Under the pieces are notes generated by a model that was not told the DNA's origin, ran no database searches, and saw only the letters and a list, made by a program, of their open reading frames with translations. A program made the translations under genes and the position numbers. A stretch of 64,000 nt of DNA. It comes from Granulicella sapmiensis (GTDB lineage: Bacteria > Acidobacteriota > Terriglobia > Terriglobales > Acidobacteriaceae). The stretch is taken from assembly GCA_026225395.1 (NCBI GenBank), contig JAMFSR010000031.1, forward strand, positions 36,940 through 100,939, given 5' to 3'. Positions 25,429-35,500 of the stretch are shown piece after piece (within the stretch, counting starts at the first letter, position 1; each line of letters opens with the position of its first letter).

Positions 25429-28236
25429 ATGGCAGTAGTGTCACCACGAAGCTTCGCGGCAACGGCTTGCGTCATCGCACTGGCGATGGGCGCGGTGCTG
25501 CCTGCTTCGTTCGCGCAAGATTCAACGGCTACACCGCCTTCAGCGGCGGCGACGTACGCCGCGGAAGTGAAGCCAATCGCCGACCGCAAGTGCAGCGGTT
25601 GCCACGTGAACGGCGGCCACGCGGGCGGGCTCAAGCTGGATTCTTTCGAAGCCCTGATGAAGGGCGGCGAGGATGGGCCGGTGGTGGTGCTGGGCGATCC
25701 GGCGAAGAGCATGCTGGCGACGGCCATTCATTACAACGACTCCAGTTTGCAGATGCCGCCGAAGGAGAAGCTTTCCGATGCGGACATCCTGGTGATCGAT
25801 AGCTGGATTCGAAAGAGTTCCGCTCCGCTGGTTGTGCCTGAGAGTGTGCCGGCCCTTGCGGTTGCTCCATCTGCTACGGCGGTGAAGCCTGTGGGTGCGG
25901 ATACGGCGGCGCTGGTGGAAGTGGCCGCGGATGCGAAGGTGACTCCGCTGCTGCTGGCTGCGCGCGAAGATTTCTTTGAGATCAACGTTCGTCCGGTGCT
26001 GGTGAACAAGTGTTACTTCTGCCATGCAAGCGCGGCCAAGGGTGGGTTGCGGCTGGACTCTCGCAGGGCGCTCCTGGAAGGTGGCAAGGATGGGCCGGTG
26101 GTTGTGGTGGGGCATCCGGAGCAGAGCATGCTGACGTCTGCGATCCACTACTCGGATGCGAAGCTGCAGATGCCACCTCGTGGCGCGCTGAAGCCGGAGC
26201 AGGTTGCTGCGATCGACAAGTGGATTGCGGAAGGGCTGGTCTGGCCGAAGGCGGATGAGTCGCCCGCGACGACCAAGGTGAGTGCCGCACAGAAGGACTT
26301 CTGGGCGTTCAAGCCGGCGGTGGCACAGGCTGTTCCGGTGATCACGGGGCCGCAGGCGAAGTGGGCCGATACAGACATCGACCGCTTTGTGCTGGCGAAG
26401 CTGGCGGAGAAGAAGCTGACCGTTGGTAGTGATGCGGAAAAGCGCACGCTGCTACGTCGCGTGACGTATGACCTTACGGGTCTGCCGCCGACGCCCGATG
26501 AGATCAATGCTTTCGTGGCGGATAAGAGTCCGCAGGCGTATGAGCATGTAGTGGATAGGCTGCTTGCCTCGAAAGCTTATGGCGAGCGCTGGGGACGTAT
26601 GTGGCTCGACGTGGTGCGCTATGCGGATACGACCGGCGGCGGCGGCGACTATCCTGTGCCGCAGCTTTATAAGTACCGCAACTATGTGATCGATTCTTTC
26701 AATGAAGACAAGCCGTACGACCGCTTCATCAAGGAGCAGATCGCGGGCGACCTGCTCTCGGCTTCGACCGAAGAAGAGCATTGGAAGAGCGTGATTGCGA
26801 CGGGCTATCTGGCGGGCGCTTCGACCAATGATCGCGCGCAGGTGCAGGACGCGGTTGACAACCTCGGCTATGCGTTCCTCGGCACGACCGTTGCATGTGC
26901 GCGCTGCCACGATCACAAGTTCGATCCGATTCCGACATCCGACTACTACGCGATTGCGGGCATCCTGAAGAGCACGCATTTTCCGAACGCGGGCAACGAT
27001 GGCATCCGCTGGCAGACTGAGTTCTATGTTCGCGATCCAAAACAGCTCGACCGCCAGGACGTCAAGGACTTCCAGGCGCAGTTGAAGCCGATCACCGCGG
27101 CCATCACAGGCGTGTTGCAGTTGCCCGGAACGTATGACGATCTCATGCCGCAGCTCGAACGCCGCCGCATGGACCTGTATGCCCGCGCGCCGCAGTTCCC
27201 GGAAGATGCGTACGCGGTGAGCGACGCGCCCAAGCCGCTTGAGGCGCAGATTCAGGTGCATGGCGATCCAACGAACCTTGGCGACGAGGTCCCTCGCGGC
27301 ACGCTGCAGGTGCTTGGCGGTGGATCGCTGCCCGCGGATGCGAAAGGAAGTGGACGGTTGCAGCTTGCGGAGTGGATTGCGAGTGCGAACAATCCGCTGA
27401 CGGCGCGCGTGATCGTGAACCGGCTGTGGCAGGGACACTTTGGCCGCGGCATTGTGCCGACGCCGAACAACTTTGGCACGCGCGGTGTTCCGCCGAGCGA
27501 CCAGGCGCTGCTGGATTATCTGGCTACGGATCTGGTGGCGAAGAAGTGGTCGATCAAAGCGATGCAGCGTGAGATGGTGCTCTCGCATGTGTACCGGTTG
27601 TCGACGGCGAAGATCGCGGCCGATGATGAGATCGATCCGGACAATCTGTATCAGTGGCGGCACAACAGGCTGCGGCTAGACGCGGAGGAGATTCGCGATT
27701 CGCTGCTCGCGGACTCCCAGTTGCTGGATCGCACGATGCCGGGCGCACAGCCGTTCCCGCCGATGTCCGAGTGGAACTGGGAAGAGCAGAACCCGTTTGT
27801 GCCGGACGCCGCGAAGTACGACAACGACAAGCGCACTGTGTACATGATGGTGCAGCGCAGCGTGAAGAACCGCTATATGACATTGTTCGATGGGCCAGAT
27901 GCGATTGCCAGCACTGACCAGCGGACGAGCAGCCTTACGCCGTTGCAGGCGCTCTACTTTATGAACTCGCCGTTCCCGAAGCGCTGCTCGGATCATCTGG
28001 CGCAGACGCTCGATGACGGCAAGCTCTCAGAGAGCGCGCAGCTCGATCGGGCCTTCATGGATATCTATGGACGGCTTCCCGCGAAGATCGAGCGGGAGCG
28101 TTCGCTGCAGTTCATCGAGCAGGTGAAGGCCAAGAATATTGCGAACGGCGACACGCCGGAAGTGGCACAGCGCAAGGCGGAGTCGCATCTGTACCAGGCT
28201 ATGTTTTCGAGCAACGAGTTTATGTTCGTTGAGTAA
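25429..28236 (+). CDS. planctomycete-type cytochrome c protein (PSCyt1 x2, DUF1549, DUF1553)
   Basis: A 935-residue exported protein with signal peptide ending at SFAQ. There are three CxxCH heme motifs: CSGCH (55-59), CYFCH (about 205) and CARCH (in the DUF1549 part). The first two lie in duplicated PSCyt1 domains (the GLKLDSFEALMKGGEDGP pattern recurs as GLRLDSRRALLEGGKDGP). DUF1549 follows from about residue 310 (DIDRFVLAKL, GRMWLDVVRYADT), and DUF1553 covers the C-terminal third (LTARVIVNRLWQGHFGRGIV). Such proteins are abundant in Planctomycetes and Acidobacteriota and are nearly always followed by a DUF1501 gene, as here after 14 bp. The reaction is unknown; a role in oxidising or degrading polymers is often supposed. 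Confidence 0.88.
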   Translation: MAVVSPRSFAATACVIALAMGAVLPASFAQDSTATPPSAAATYAAEVKPIADRKCSGCHVNGGHAGGLKLDSFEALMKGGEDGPVVVLGDPAKSMLATAIHYNDSSLQMPPKEKLSDADILVIDSWIRKSSAPLVVPESVPALAVAPSATAVKPVGADTAALVEVAADAKVTPLLLAAREDFFEINVRPVLVNKCYFCHASAAKGGLRLDSRRALLEGGKDGPVVVVGHPEQSMLTSAIHYSDAKLQMPPRGALKPEQVAAIDKWIAEGLVWPKADESPATTKVSAAQKDFWAFKPAVAQAVPVITGPQAKWADTDIDRFVLAKLAEKKLTVGSDAEKRTLLRRVTYDLTGLPPTPDEINAFVADKSPQAYEHVVDRLLASKAYGERWGRMWLDVVRYADTTGGGGDYPVPQLYKYRNYVIDSFNEDKPYDRFIKEQIAGDLLSASTEEEHWKSVIATGYLAGASTNDRAQVQDAVDNLGYAFLGTTVACARCHDHKFDPIPTSDYYAIAGILKSTHFPNAGNDGIRWQTEFYVRDPKQLDRQDVKDFQAQLKPITAAITGVLQLPGTYDDLMPQLERRRMDLYARAPQFPEDAYAVSDAPKPLEAQIQVHGDPTNLGDEVPRGTLQVLGGGSLPADAKGSGRLQLAEWIASANNPLTARVIVNRLWQGHFGRGIVPTPNNFGTRGVPPSDQALLDYLATDLVAKKWSIKAMQREMVLSHVYRLSTAKIAADDEIDPDNLYQWRHNRLRLDAEEIRDSLLADSQLLDRTMPGAQPFPPMSEWNWEEQNPFVPDAAKYDNDKRTVYMMVQRSVKNRYMTLFDGPDAIASTDQRTSSLTPLQALYFMNSPFPKRCSDHLAQTLDDGKLSESAQLDRAFMDIYGRLPAKIERERSLQFIEQVKAKNIANGDTPEVAQRKAESHLYQAMFSSNEFMFVE

Positions 28237-28250
28237 TTGAGAGGATCCTT

Positions 28251-29633
28251 ATGTCCATTAGCAGACCGCAGTCACGCCGCCAGTTCATGCAGTCGCTCGC
28301 CAGCGCTTCGATCATCCTGCCGGGAATGCTGCACGAGATGATGGCCGAAACGGTATCGCCCACTGCGGCAAACGACAATCCGCTCGCACCCCGCGCGCCG
28401 ATGTTTCCCGCCAAGGCCAAGCGCGTGATTTTTCTTTACATGAGCGGTGGTGTTTCGCACATCGATACGTTCGATCCCAAGCCGAAGCTGCAGGCCAGCC
28501 ATCGCATGGCGTACAAGGAGGACTTTCTGCATGCGTCGCCGTGGAAGTTCAATCGCTATGCCAAGTGCGACACGCAGGTGAGCGAGCTGTTCCCGCATGT
28601 GGGCGCGATGATGGATGACATCTGCCTCATCAACTCGATGAAGTGCGACATCCCGAACCATACACAGGCGGTGATGCAGATCCATGGCGGCTCGACCGTC
28701 GAAGCGCGGCCGAGTATCGGTGCATGGACGAGCTACGGCCTCGGCACCGTGAACCAGGAGCTGCCTTCGTACATGGTGCTGGCGCCGGAGATTCCGTACG
28801 GCGGCGCAAGTTGCTGGGACTCGAGCTTTCTGCCGGCGTGCCACCAGGGCATTCGCGTGATCCCCGGGCAGGAGGCGATCCCGAACATTACGCCGAAGGC
28901 TTCGCTCGAGATCCAGGAGATGGACCTCGGCATGATCAATTTCTTCAATCAGCGCAATCTTGCGAACCACGATGCGGACAAGACGCTGGCGGCGCGCATC
29001 AAGACGTTCGAGACCGCGGCCGGCATGCAGAAGGAAGCACCGGATGTGTTCGACATCACCAAGGAGTCGGACGCGACGCTGGCGCTCTATGGCATCACGC
29101 GGGACACGAAGAAGGGTTTCGGCTGGCAGTGCCTGGTGGCGCGGCGGCTGGCGGAGCGCGGCGTGCGGTTTGTCGAGCTGATCGATACGGGCTCGGACAA
29201 GTACAACAACTGGGACTCGCACCTGGACATCAAGATGCATGCGACGCAGGCGAAGAAGGTCGATCAACCGATCGCAGGGCTGCTGAAGGATTTGAAGTCG
29301 CGCGGCATGCTGGAAGACACGCTGGTAGTGTGGACGACGGAGTTCGGCCGCAAGCCCGGCGACAGCTCGCCCGATGAAGAAGGCCGGACTCACTGGTCGA
29401 AGGCGTACTCCTCGTGGATGGCCGGCGGCGGCGTGAAGGGCGGCATGGTCTACGGCAAGACGGATGACTTCGGTTATGAGATCGCGTCGGACCCGGTTGA
29501 TATCCACGACTTCCAGGCGACGATCCTGAACCAGATGGGCCTGGACCACAAAAAACTTACGTATCGTCATGCCGGGCGCGACTATCGTCTTACGGACGTC
29601 TCCGGACGCGTTATCAAGGAACTGCTCGCGTAA
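28251..29633 (+). CDS. DUF1501 family protein, Tat-exported
   Basis: A 460-residue protein with the Tat motif SRRQFM and an alkaline-phosphatase-like (sulfatase-related) fold typical of DUF1501. Characteristic motifs are FLYMSGGVSHIDTFDPKP, QAVMQIHGGS, VRFVELIDTG, and TEFGRKPGDS near the C-terminus. It follows the DUF1549/DUF1553 gene by 14 bp, the standard pairing for these families, and the two presumably act together outside the cytoplasm. The physiological substrate is unknown. The alpha/beta hydrolase gene follows closely and may be in the same transcript. Confidence 0.88.
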   Translation: MSISRPQSRRQFMQSLASASIILPGMLHEMMAETVSPTAANDNPLAPRAPMFPAKAKRVIFLYMSGGVSHIDTFDPKPKLQASHRMAYKEDFLHASPWKFNRYAKCDTQVSELFPHVGAMMDDICLINSMKCDIPNHTQAVMQIHGGSTVEARPSIGAWTSYGLGTVNQELPSYMVLAPEIPYGGASCWDSSFLPACHQGIRVIPGQEAIPNITPKASLEIQEMDLGMINFFNQRNLANHDADKTLAARIKTFETAAGMQKEAPDVFDITKESDATLALYGITRDTKKGFGWQCLVARRLAERGVRFVELIDTGSDKYNNWDSHLDIKMHATQAKKVDQPIAGLLKDLKSRGMLEDTLVVWTTEFGRKPGDSSPDEEGRTHWSKAYSSWMAGGGVKGGMVYGKTDDFGYEIASDPVDIHDFQATILNQMGLDHKKLTYRHAGRDYRLTDVSGRVIKELLA

Positions 29634-29656
29634 CTCGAAACAGATTGGATGTTGCT

Positions 29657-30568
29657 TTGAAGCTATCGTTCGCTCGTCGTGCCGCGCTGTTCGTTGTCGC
29701 CCTCGCTGCTGTTCCTTTGCTGCATGCACAAGCACCCAGGCCGCTGCTGGTCGCGCCAGGAGCTCTTCCGCCAACAAAGACGGCGCTGGTGTTCGGACAG
29801 AAGATCGTCTACTACGAAGTTGGCACGGGCCCAACGCTGGTGCTGGTGCATGGCTTCGGAAGCTCGGCAATGTTCGACTTCGGCAATGTCATCATGCCGC
29901 TGGCGAAGACGCACCACGTGATTGCGCTCGATCAGATCGGTTGGGGCGCTTCGGACAAACCGTATATCGACTACCGCATCCAGACCTTCGTCGACTTCCT
30001 CGGTGAGTTTCTGCGAGTCAAGAATGTGGAGAAGTTCGATCTTGTCGGCGAGTCGTTGGGTGGATGGATCGCCGCTGCTTATACGATCCAGGCGCTTGAC
30101 CCCGCGAACACCGGTAAGTATGCGTTGCCGAAGCCTTCGAAGCTGGTGCTCGAAGACGCGGCTGGGCACAAGGCGATCCACTCGGAAGGGCCGATTCCGC
30201 TGTCTGCGGCAGTTGCGGATGCCGCGGGTGTCGGGGTCATCCTCTATGACAAGTCGCGTGTGACGCCGGAGTTTGTGCGGCAGAACTTTGCGATCAAGCT
30301 GAAGGCCAACGATGGCACGACGCAGCGGCTGCTGCGCGCGAACCCGAAACTGGAAAGCGAGACGGTGGGCGACAAGCTCGATAAAATCACCATTCCCACG
30401 CTGGTCGTCTGGGGTGGGAACGATGCGGTCGTTCCGCTGGCTGACGGCAAGGACTATGCCGCGAAGATTCCCAACGCGAAGCTGGTGATCGTGCCGGAGT
30501 GCGGGCATGTATCTTCGATGGAAAAGCCGGACGATTTTCTCGCGGCGGTCGTTCCGTTCCTCAAATAA
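29657..30568 (+). CDS. exported alpha/beta hydrolase
   Basis: A protein of about 303 residues with signal peptide KLSFARRAALFVVALAAVPLLHAQ. The alpha/beta hydrolase fold is clear from LVHGFGSSAMF (oxyanion-hole HG), the nucleophile elbow GESLGGW, the acid in WGGNDAVVP and the catalytic His in PECGHVSSME. The start is not certain: TTG at 29657 gives a natural signal peptide, TTG at 29645 would add four residues, and neither has a strong ribosome binding site. Likely an esterase or C-C bond hydrolase in the periplasm. It follows the DUF1501 gene closely. Confidence 0.8.
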   Translation: MKLSFARRAALFVVALAAVPLLHAQAPRPLLVAPGALPPTKTALVFGQKIVYYEVGTGPTLVLVHGFGSSAMFDFGNVIMPLAKTHHVIALDQIGWGASDKPYIDYRIQTFVDFLGEFLRVKNVEKFDLVGESLGGWIAAAYTIQALDPANTGKYALPKPSKLVLEDAAGHKAIHSEGPIPLSAAVADAAGVGVILYDKSRVTPEFVRQNFAIKLKANDGTTQRLLRANPKLESETVGDKLDKITIPTLVVWGGNDAVVPLADGKDYAAKIPNAKLVIVPECGHVSSMEKPDDFLAAVVPFLK

Positions 30569-31085
30569 TGATGGCTGCGGCCCGGCTGCGGCCCATCGAG
30601 CGGATGTTCGGCGATCGCGCCATACCGTCCATCCGGCAGTCGCTCCACCGTTGGCGCCTATGTCCTCATAGCTCCGTCTCCACCAGGCATGCCGGCTGCG
30701 CCTTTGGGCCGCGCTCCCTGCCGGGATCAATAAGCAGCCAAGAGTGCTGTTCACCGGAGAATCCGCGAGGGCATACGTCGTAGGGCTACATTCTCGTCGC
30801 GCTGCCCGTGACGCAGCCATTTGCAGGGAATTGTCGAGGTCACGGCGGATCCAGGCTCCGAACCTGGCTTGAGCGAACGGGTGAGCTCATTCCGCAAGTC
30901 GAAGATCGACCAGACTTGAACGTTTGACACTGTTTCCGAGGGTCGAATTGCAAACAAATGGCCTATTCTTAGTGCAGCGAAACTTTTTTGACGTTTCAAC
31001 CATCCATGTATGCAGTGTGCCGCTACGCGGCATCACTTCGTCTCATCCCCTCATGCAGATTTGCGGAGCTAAAAAAGGATAAGGA
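30569..31085. other. 517-bp intergenic region without a recognised gene
   Basis: No reading frame here has a convincing start, codon pattern or family likeness. It includes a -35-like TTGACA at 30924-30929 without a good -10, and a small hairpin TGCCGC-TAC-GCGGCA at 31018-31032. AAAAAAGGATAAGGA ahead of 31086 is the ribosome binding site of the efflux operon. It lies within the zone where GC skew changes sign. Confidence 0.5.
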
Positions 31086-32510
31086 ATGCCCGAGCAAAGC
31101 AGGTTAGGCGCTCGCCAGGATGGTCATGATCTGGGCGCCTCGTTTGAACAATCGAACTCGCCCTCTTTTAGCGGCGATCTAGGGCCTTCCTTCGAAGAGC
31201 ACAACCGTGGAGCGAAGGATAACCCGCGGCGCAAATGGTACTGGATCGGCGGCATCCTGCTGCTGGTGCTGGTGATCTTTCTCGTCCACCGATACAGCGG
31301 TGACACCACTGGCACCAAGCCGGCCGCGGGAGCTGAGGGAGCCTCTGGCGCCAGCGGCGGTAGCGGCGGTGGCCGCCGCGGCCAGCAGGGACCGGCTGCG
31401 ATTACTGTTGGCAAGTCGACGACCGGCAACATGCCTGTCTATGTGCAGGCGCTGGGTACTGTGACTCCGACCTATACCGTAACGCTCTACAGCCAGATCA
31501 CCGGCCGTGTGCTCTCGGTGCATTACACCGAAGGCCAGCTGGTGCGTAAAGGTCAGCCGTTGGTCGATATCGATCCTCAACCTTCTGAGGCGACCCTGCA
31601 ACAGGCTGAAGGCACACTGAAGCACGACCAGGGCTTGCTGGCCGAAGCGCAGATGGACCTGAAGCGCTACCAGGACGCGGCCGCGAAGAACGCGATCGCG
31701 CGGCAACAGCTTGAGGACCAGGAGAAGATCGTTCTCCAGGACGAAGGCAGCGTGCAGGCGGATGAAGGCACGGTCGCCGGGGATAAGGTGCAGCTGGCTT
31801 ACTGCCACATCGTCGCTCCCATCAGCGGACGCGTCGGTCTGCGGCTGGTCGATCCCGGCAACACGGTGTTTGCGGGCAGCAGTTCCACGCTGGTCGTGAT
31901 CACGGCCCTCCAGCCGATCACTGTCGTTTTCAACGTTTCAGAAGACGATCTACCCTCGGTGCAGGCGCAGTTGAAGGGCAAACATGTACTGAGTGTGGAT
32001 GCGTTCGATCGCTCGGACGACAAGTTGCTGGAGAGCGGCAAGCTGACCTCGCTGGATAACCAGATCGACACGACCACCGGCACGATCAAGTTCCGCGCAA
32101 CGTTTGCCAATACGGATCTCGGGCTGTTTCCGAACCAGTTTGTGAACGCACGCCTGTTGCTGACGACGTTGCAGAACACCACGCTGATCCCGAACGCGGC
32201 GCTGCAGCACAACGGCACGGCGGCGTTCGTGTATGTCGTAAAGCCGGACAACACCGTGGCCGTGCAGAGTGTGACGGCCGCAACCAGCGACGACAAGTAC
32301 ACGGCCGTTACGGGTTTGGGCGGGGGCGTTTCCCTGGCGACGAGCGGCTTCGACCGCCTGGAGCCGGGTGCCAAGGTGCGTCCGTCGACACCCGGGCAAA
32401 AGGGAGCCGGTGGCGCCAGCGGAGCTACAGGATCGACCACGACGCCCTCCGATTCGCCCAGCAACGGCTCTAAAAAGGGCAAACACGGAAGCGGTGCTCC
32501 AGCTCAATGA
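31086..32510 (+). CDS. mdtA: RND efflux periplasmic adaptor (MdtA-like)
   Basis: A 474-residue membrane fusion protein. It has a soluble N-terminal tail (1-45) and one membrane anchor (WYWIGGILLLVLVIFLVH, about 50-67). The lipoyl half-motifs are SQITGRVLSVHYTEGQLVRKG and CHIVAPISGRVGLRLVDPG, with a coiled-coil hairpin between them and beta-barrel and membrane-proximal domains after. The C-terminus is a low-complexity Gly/Ser/Thr tail. It overlaps the first RND transporter gene by 4 bp. Two different RND pumps downstream match the MdtABC arrangement, where MdtB and MdtC form a heterotrimer exporting bile salts, novobiocin and similar compounds in Escherichia coli. Substrates here are unknown. 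Confidence 0.88.
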   Translation: MPEQSRLGARQDGHDLGASFEQSNSPSFSGDLGPSFEEHNRGAKDNPRRKWYWIGGILLLVLVIFLVHRYSGDTTGTKPAAGAEGASGASGGSGGGRRGQQGPAAITVGKSTTGNMPVYVQALGTVTPTYTVTLYSQITGRVLSVHYTEGQLVRKGQPLVDIDPQPSEATLQQAEGTLKHDQGLLAEAQMDLKRYQDAAAKNAIARQQLEDQEKIVLQDEGSVQADEGTVAGDKVQLAYCHIVAPISGRVGLRLVDPGNTVFAGSSSTLVVITALQPITVVFNVSEDDLPSVQAQLKGKHVLSVDAFDRSDDKLLESGKLTSLDNQIDTTTGTIKFRATFANTDLGLFPNQFVNARLLLTTLQNTTLIPNAALQHNGTAAFVYVVKPDNTVAVQSVTAATSDDKYTAVTGLGGGVSLATSGFDRLEPGAKVRPSTPGQKGAGGASGATGSTTTPSDSPSNGSKKGKHGSGAPAQ

Positions 32511-35500
32511 GTCCTTCACGGCCATTTATTCTTCGTCCAGTCGCGACAGCGCTGCTGATGGTGGCGATTTTTCTCGCGGGCGGCGTTTCGTACTTCCAGC
32601 TTCCGGTTTCGGCGTTGCCCGAGGTGGATTACCCGACCATTGAGGTGCAGACGTTCTATCCCGGCGCAAGCCCGGACGTAGTTGCCTCGGCGGTAACGGC
32701 GCCGCTGGAGCGGCAGTTCGGCGAGGTCGCCGGCCTGAGCCAGATGACCTCGACCAGCTCCGGCGGGTCGTCGGTCATCGTGATGCAGTTCCAGCTCTCG
32801 CTGGATATCGACGTGGCCGAGCAGGAAGTGCAGGCGGCCATCAATGCGGCGCAGAGCTTCCTGCCCGCAGGTTTGCCTTCGCCGCCGATCTACAGCAAGT
32901 CCAACCCGGCCGATGCGCCGGTGTTGACGCTTGCGCTTACGTCGAACCAGATGGCGCTCTCGCAGGTGGAAGATCTTGCGGACACGCGGCTTGCGCCGAA
33001 GATCTCGCAGATCTCGGGCGTCGGTTTGGTGAGCATCTCCGGCGGACAGAAACCCGCTGTGCGTATCCAGGCCAATCCAACGGCGCTGGCGGCGTACGGC
33101 ATTAATCTTGAAGACCTTCGCAACGCGCTCGCGGCCAACAGTCTTAACTCGTCGAAGGGCAGCTTCGATGGGCCGTCGCAGGACTTCACCATCAACGCGA
33201 ACGACCAGCTCGTAACTAGCGCGGATTACAAGCAGATCGTGGTGGCGTACCGCAATGGTGCGCCGGTGATGCTGACCGATGTGGCTAAGGTCATCGATGG
33301 CGTGGAGAATACGAAGCTTGCGGCGTGGGTGAACTACACGCCGGCCATCATTCTCAACATCCAGCGGCAGCCGGGTGCGAACACCATCCAGGTGGTGAAC
33401 AGCATTGAGAAGCTGTTGCCGCAGCTCGAAGCCAATCTTCCGCTCGCGGTGCATGTGCAGACCACGACGGACCGCACGGTCGACATCCGCGCTTCGGTGA
33501 AGGACGTCGAGTTCGAGCTTTGCCTGGTCATTGCGCTCGTCGTGATGGTCATCTTCCTGTTCCTGCGCAGCCTTTCGGCGACGATCATCCCAAGTATTGC
33601 CGTCCCGCTTTCGCTGGTGGGCACATTCGGCGTGATGTATCTGGCGGGCTACAGCCTGAACAACCTGACGATGATGGCGCTGACCATCTCCACCGGCTTC
33701 GTCGTGGACGATGCCATCGTGATGATCGAGAACATCTCGCGCTACATCGAAGAAGGCTACGCTCCGATGGAAGCCGCGCTGATAGGCGCCGAGCAGATCG
33801 GGTTCACGATTCTTTCGCTGACCGTCTCGCTCATCGCTGTGTTGATTCCGCTGCTGTTTATGGGCGATATCGCGGGACGCCTGTTCCGCCAGTTCGCCGT
33901 CACGCTGGCTGTGACCATCATCATCTCGGCCTTCGTTTCGCTGACGTTGACGCCGATGATGGCGGCACGCATCCTCAAGTACAAGCCCGAGTCCGAGCAG
34001 GGCAAGTTCTATCACTACTCCGAGAAAATCTTTACCGATATCATCGCGTTCTACGGGCGCACACTGCGCTTTGTGCTGCGCTATCAGACCATCACGTTGA
34101 TCGTTGCGCTGGTCACACTGGTGTTTACGATCCTGCTTTATATGTGGGTACCCAAGGGCTTCTTCCCCACGCAGGATACGGGCATCATCCAGGGCATCAC
34201 CCAGGCTTCGCCTTCCATCTCCTTTACGTCCATGACCGAGAAGCAACAGGAACTGGCCAAGGTTCTTCTCGCTGATCCCGCGGTGGACAACATCTCGTCG
34301 TTCATCGGAGCGGACGGTACCAACACCACGCTCAACAGCGGCCGCATCCAGATCAATCTGAAAGACCTCGACGTTCGCAAGATCTCCGCCACCGATGTGA
34401 TCGACCGCCTTGGGCCGAAGCTCGAAAAGGTGGAAGGCATCAAGCTCTACATGCAGCCCATCCAGGACCTTACGGTGGATGATCGCGTGAGCCGCACGGA
34501 GTATCAGTACACGCTTGAGGATCCAAGCCAGACTGAGCTCGACTCCGTGACCAAGGGCCTGGTGAAGAAGCTGCAGGCGCTGCCGGAGCTGGCGGACGTT
34601 GTTACCGATCAGCAGCTGGGCGGACAGGCCGAGACCATCGTGATCGATCGCGCGACGGCTTCGCGCTTTGGCGTAACACCTTCGGCCATCGACAGCACGC
34701 TGTACGACGCCTTCGGCCAGCGCCAGATCAACACGATGTACACGCAGTTGAACCAGTACCACGTCATCCTCGAAGCCGATCCCAGCTTCCAGATGAATCC
34801 CAGCAAGCTGCACGACATTTATGTGCAGGGCACCTCCAGCGGTTCCGGAACCGTGGGAGCGACTGCTTCGGCTACGGCCGGCTCCTCCAGCGGTGCGGGC
34901 GCAAGCGCGGGTGGGACTTCGGCGTCCTCGCTGCTCACAGCCTCCTCGACTTCGGGCATTTCGGCATCCGCGTCTTCGACCTCGGCACTGGCGACCAACA
35001 GCGGCGCCACTACGGCCGGAGCCTCCAACGTAAATACGACATCCGCGCTCTCCTCTTCTGCCACGTCGAGTACCAATCCGCTTTCGAGCGCGGCGTCCTC
35101 CACCAGCATCTCTTCCAGCGCGAACACCGCGGTCAGTGGCACTTCACGAGCCGGTTCGGGCACAACGGCCGGTGGTGGCACTGGTGGTGGCGGCGGCGGT
35201 GGTGGCAGTGGCAGTTCCGGCACTGGGGCGACGGCAACCACGCCCAACCCCATCCCGCTGAGCGCTTTCACACACTTCGAGCAGAGCAGCGAATCGCTTT
35301 CGATTAATCACCAGGGCCAGTTCCCGGCGGTGACTGTCTCCTTCAACCTGGCCGCCGGCAAATCGCTTGGCGAGGCGCTCGAGGCGATCAATAAGGTTGT
35401 CGCAAAAGCCAACCTTCCTAATAGTGTGATTGCGAACTATCAAGGCACGGCGGCCGCGTTTGAAGGCTCGCTCTCGAACGAGGGCCTGCTCATCCTGGCT

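Noticed and set aside
30751..30999. 82-codon minus-strand frame in the gap before the efflux operon
   Set aside because: No ribosome binding site, no recognisable motif and Ser/Arg-rich composition; more likely chance.
32516..34813. 765-codon minus-strand open frame across the MdtB-like gene
   Set aside because: The composition is His/Arg/Asp-rich and it lies opposite a clear RND pump; no independent evidence for coding.
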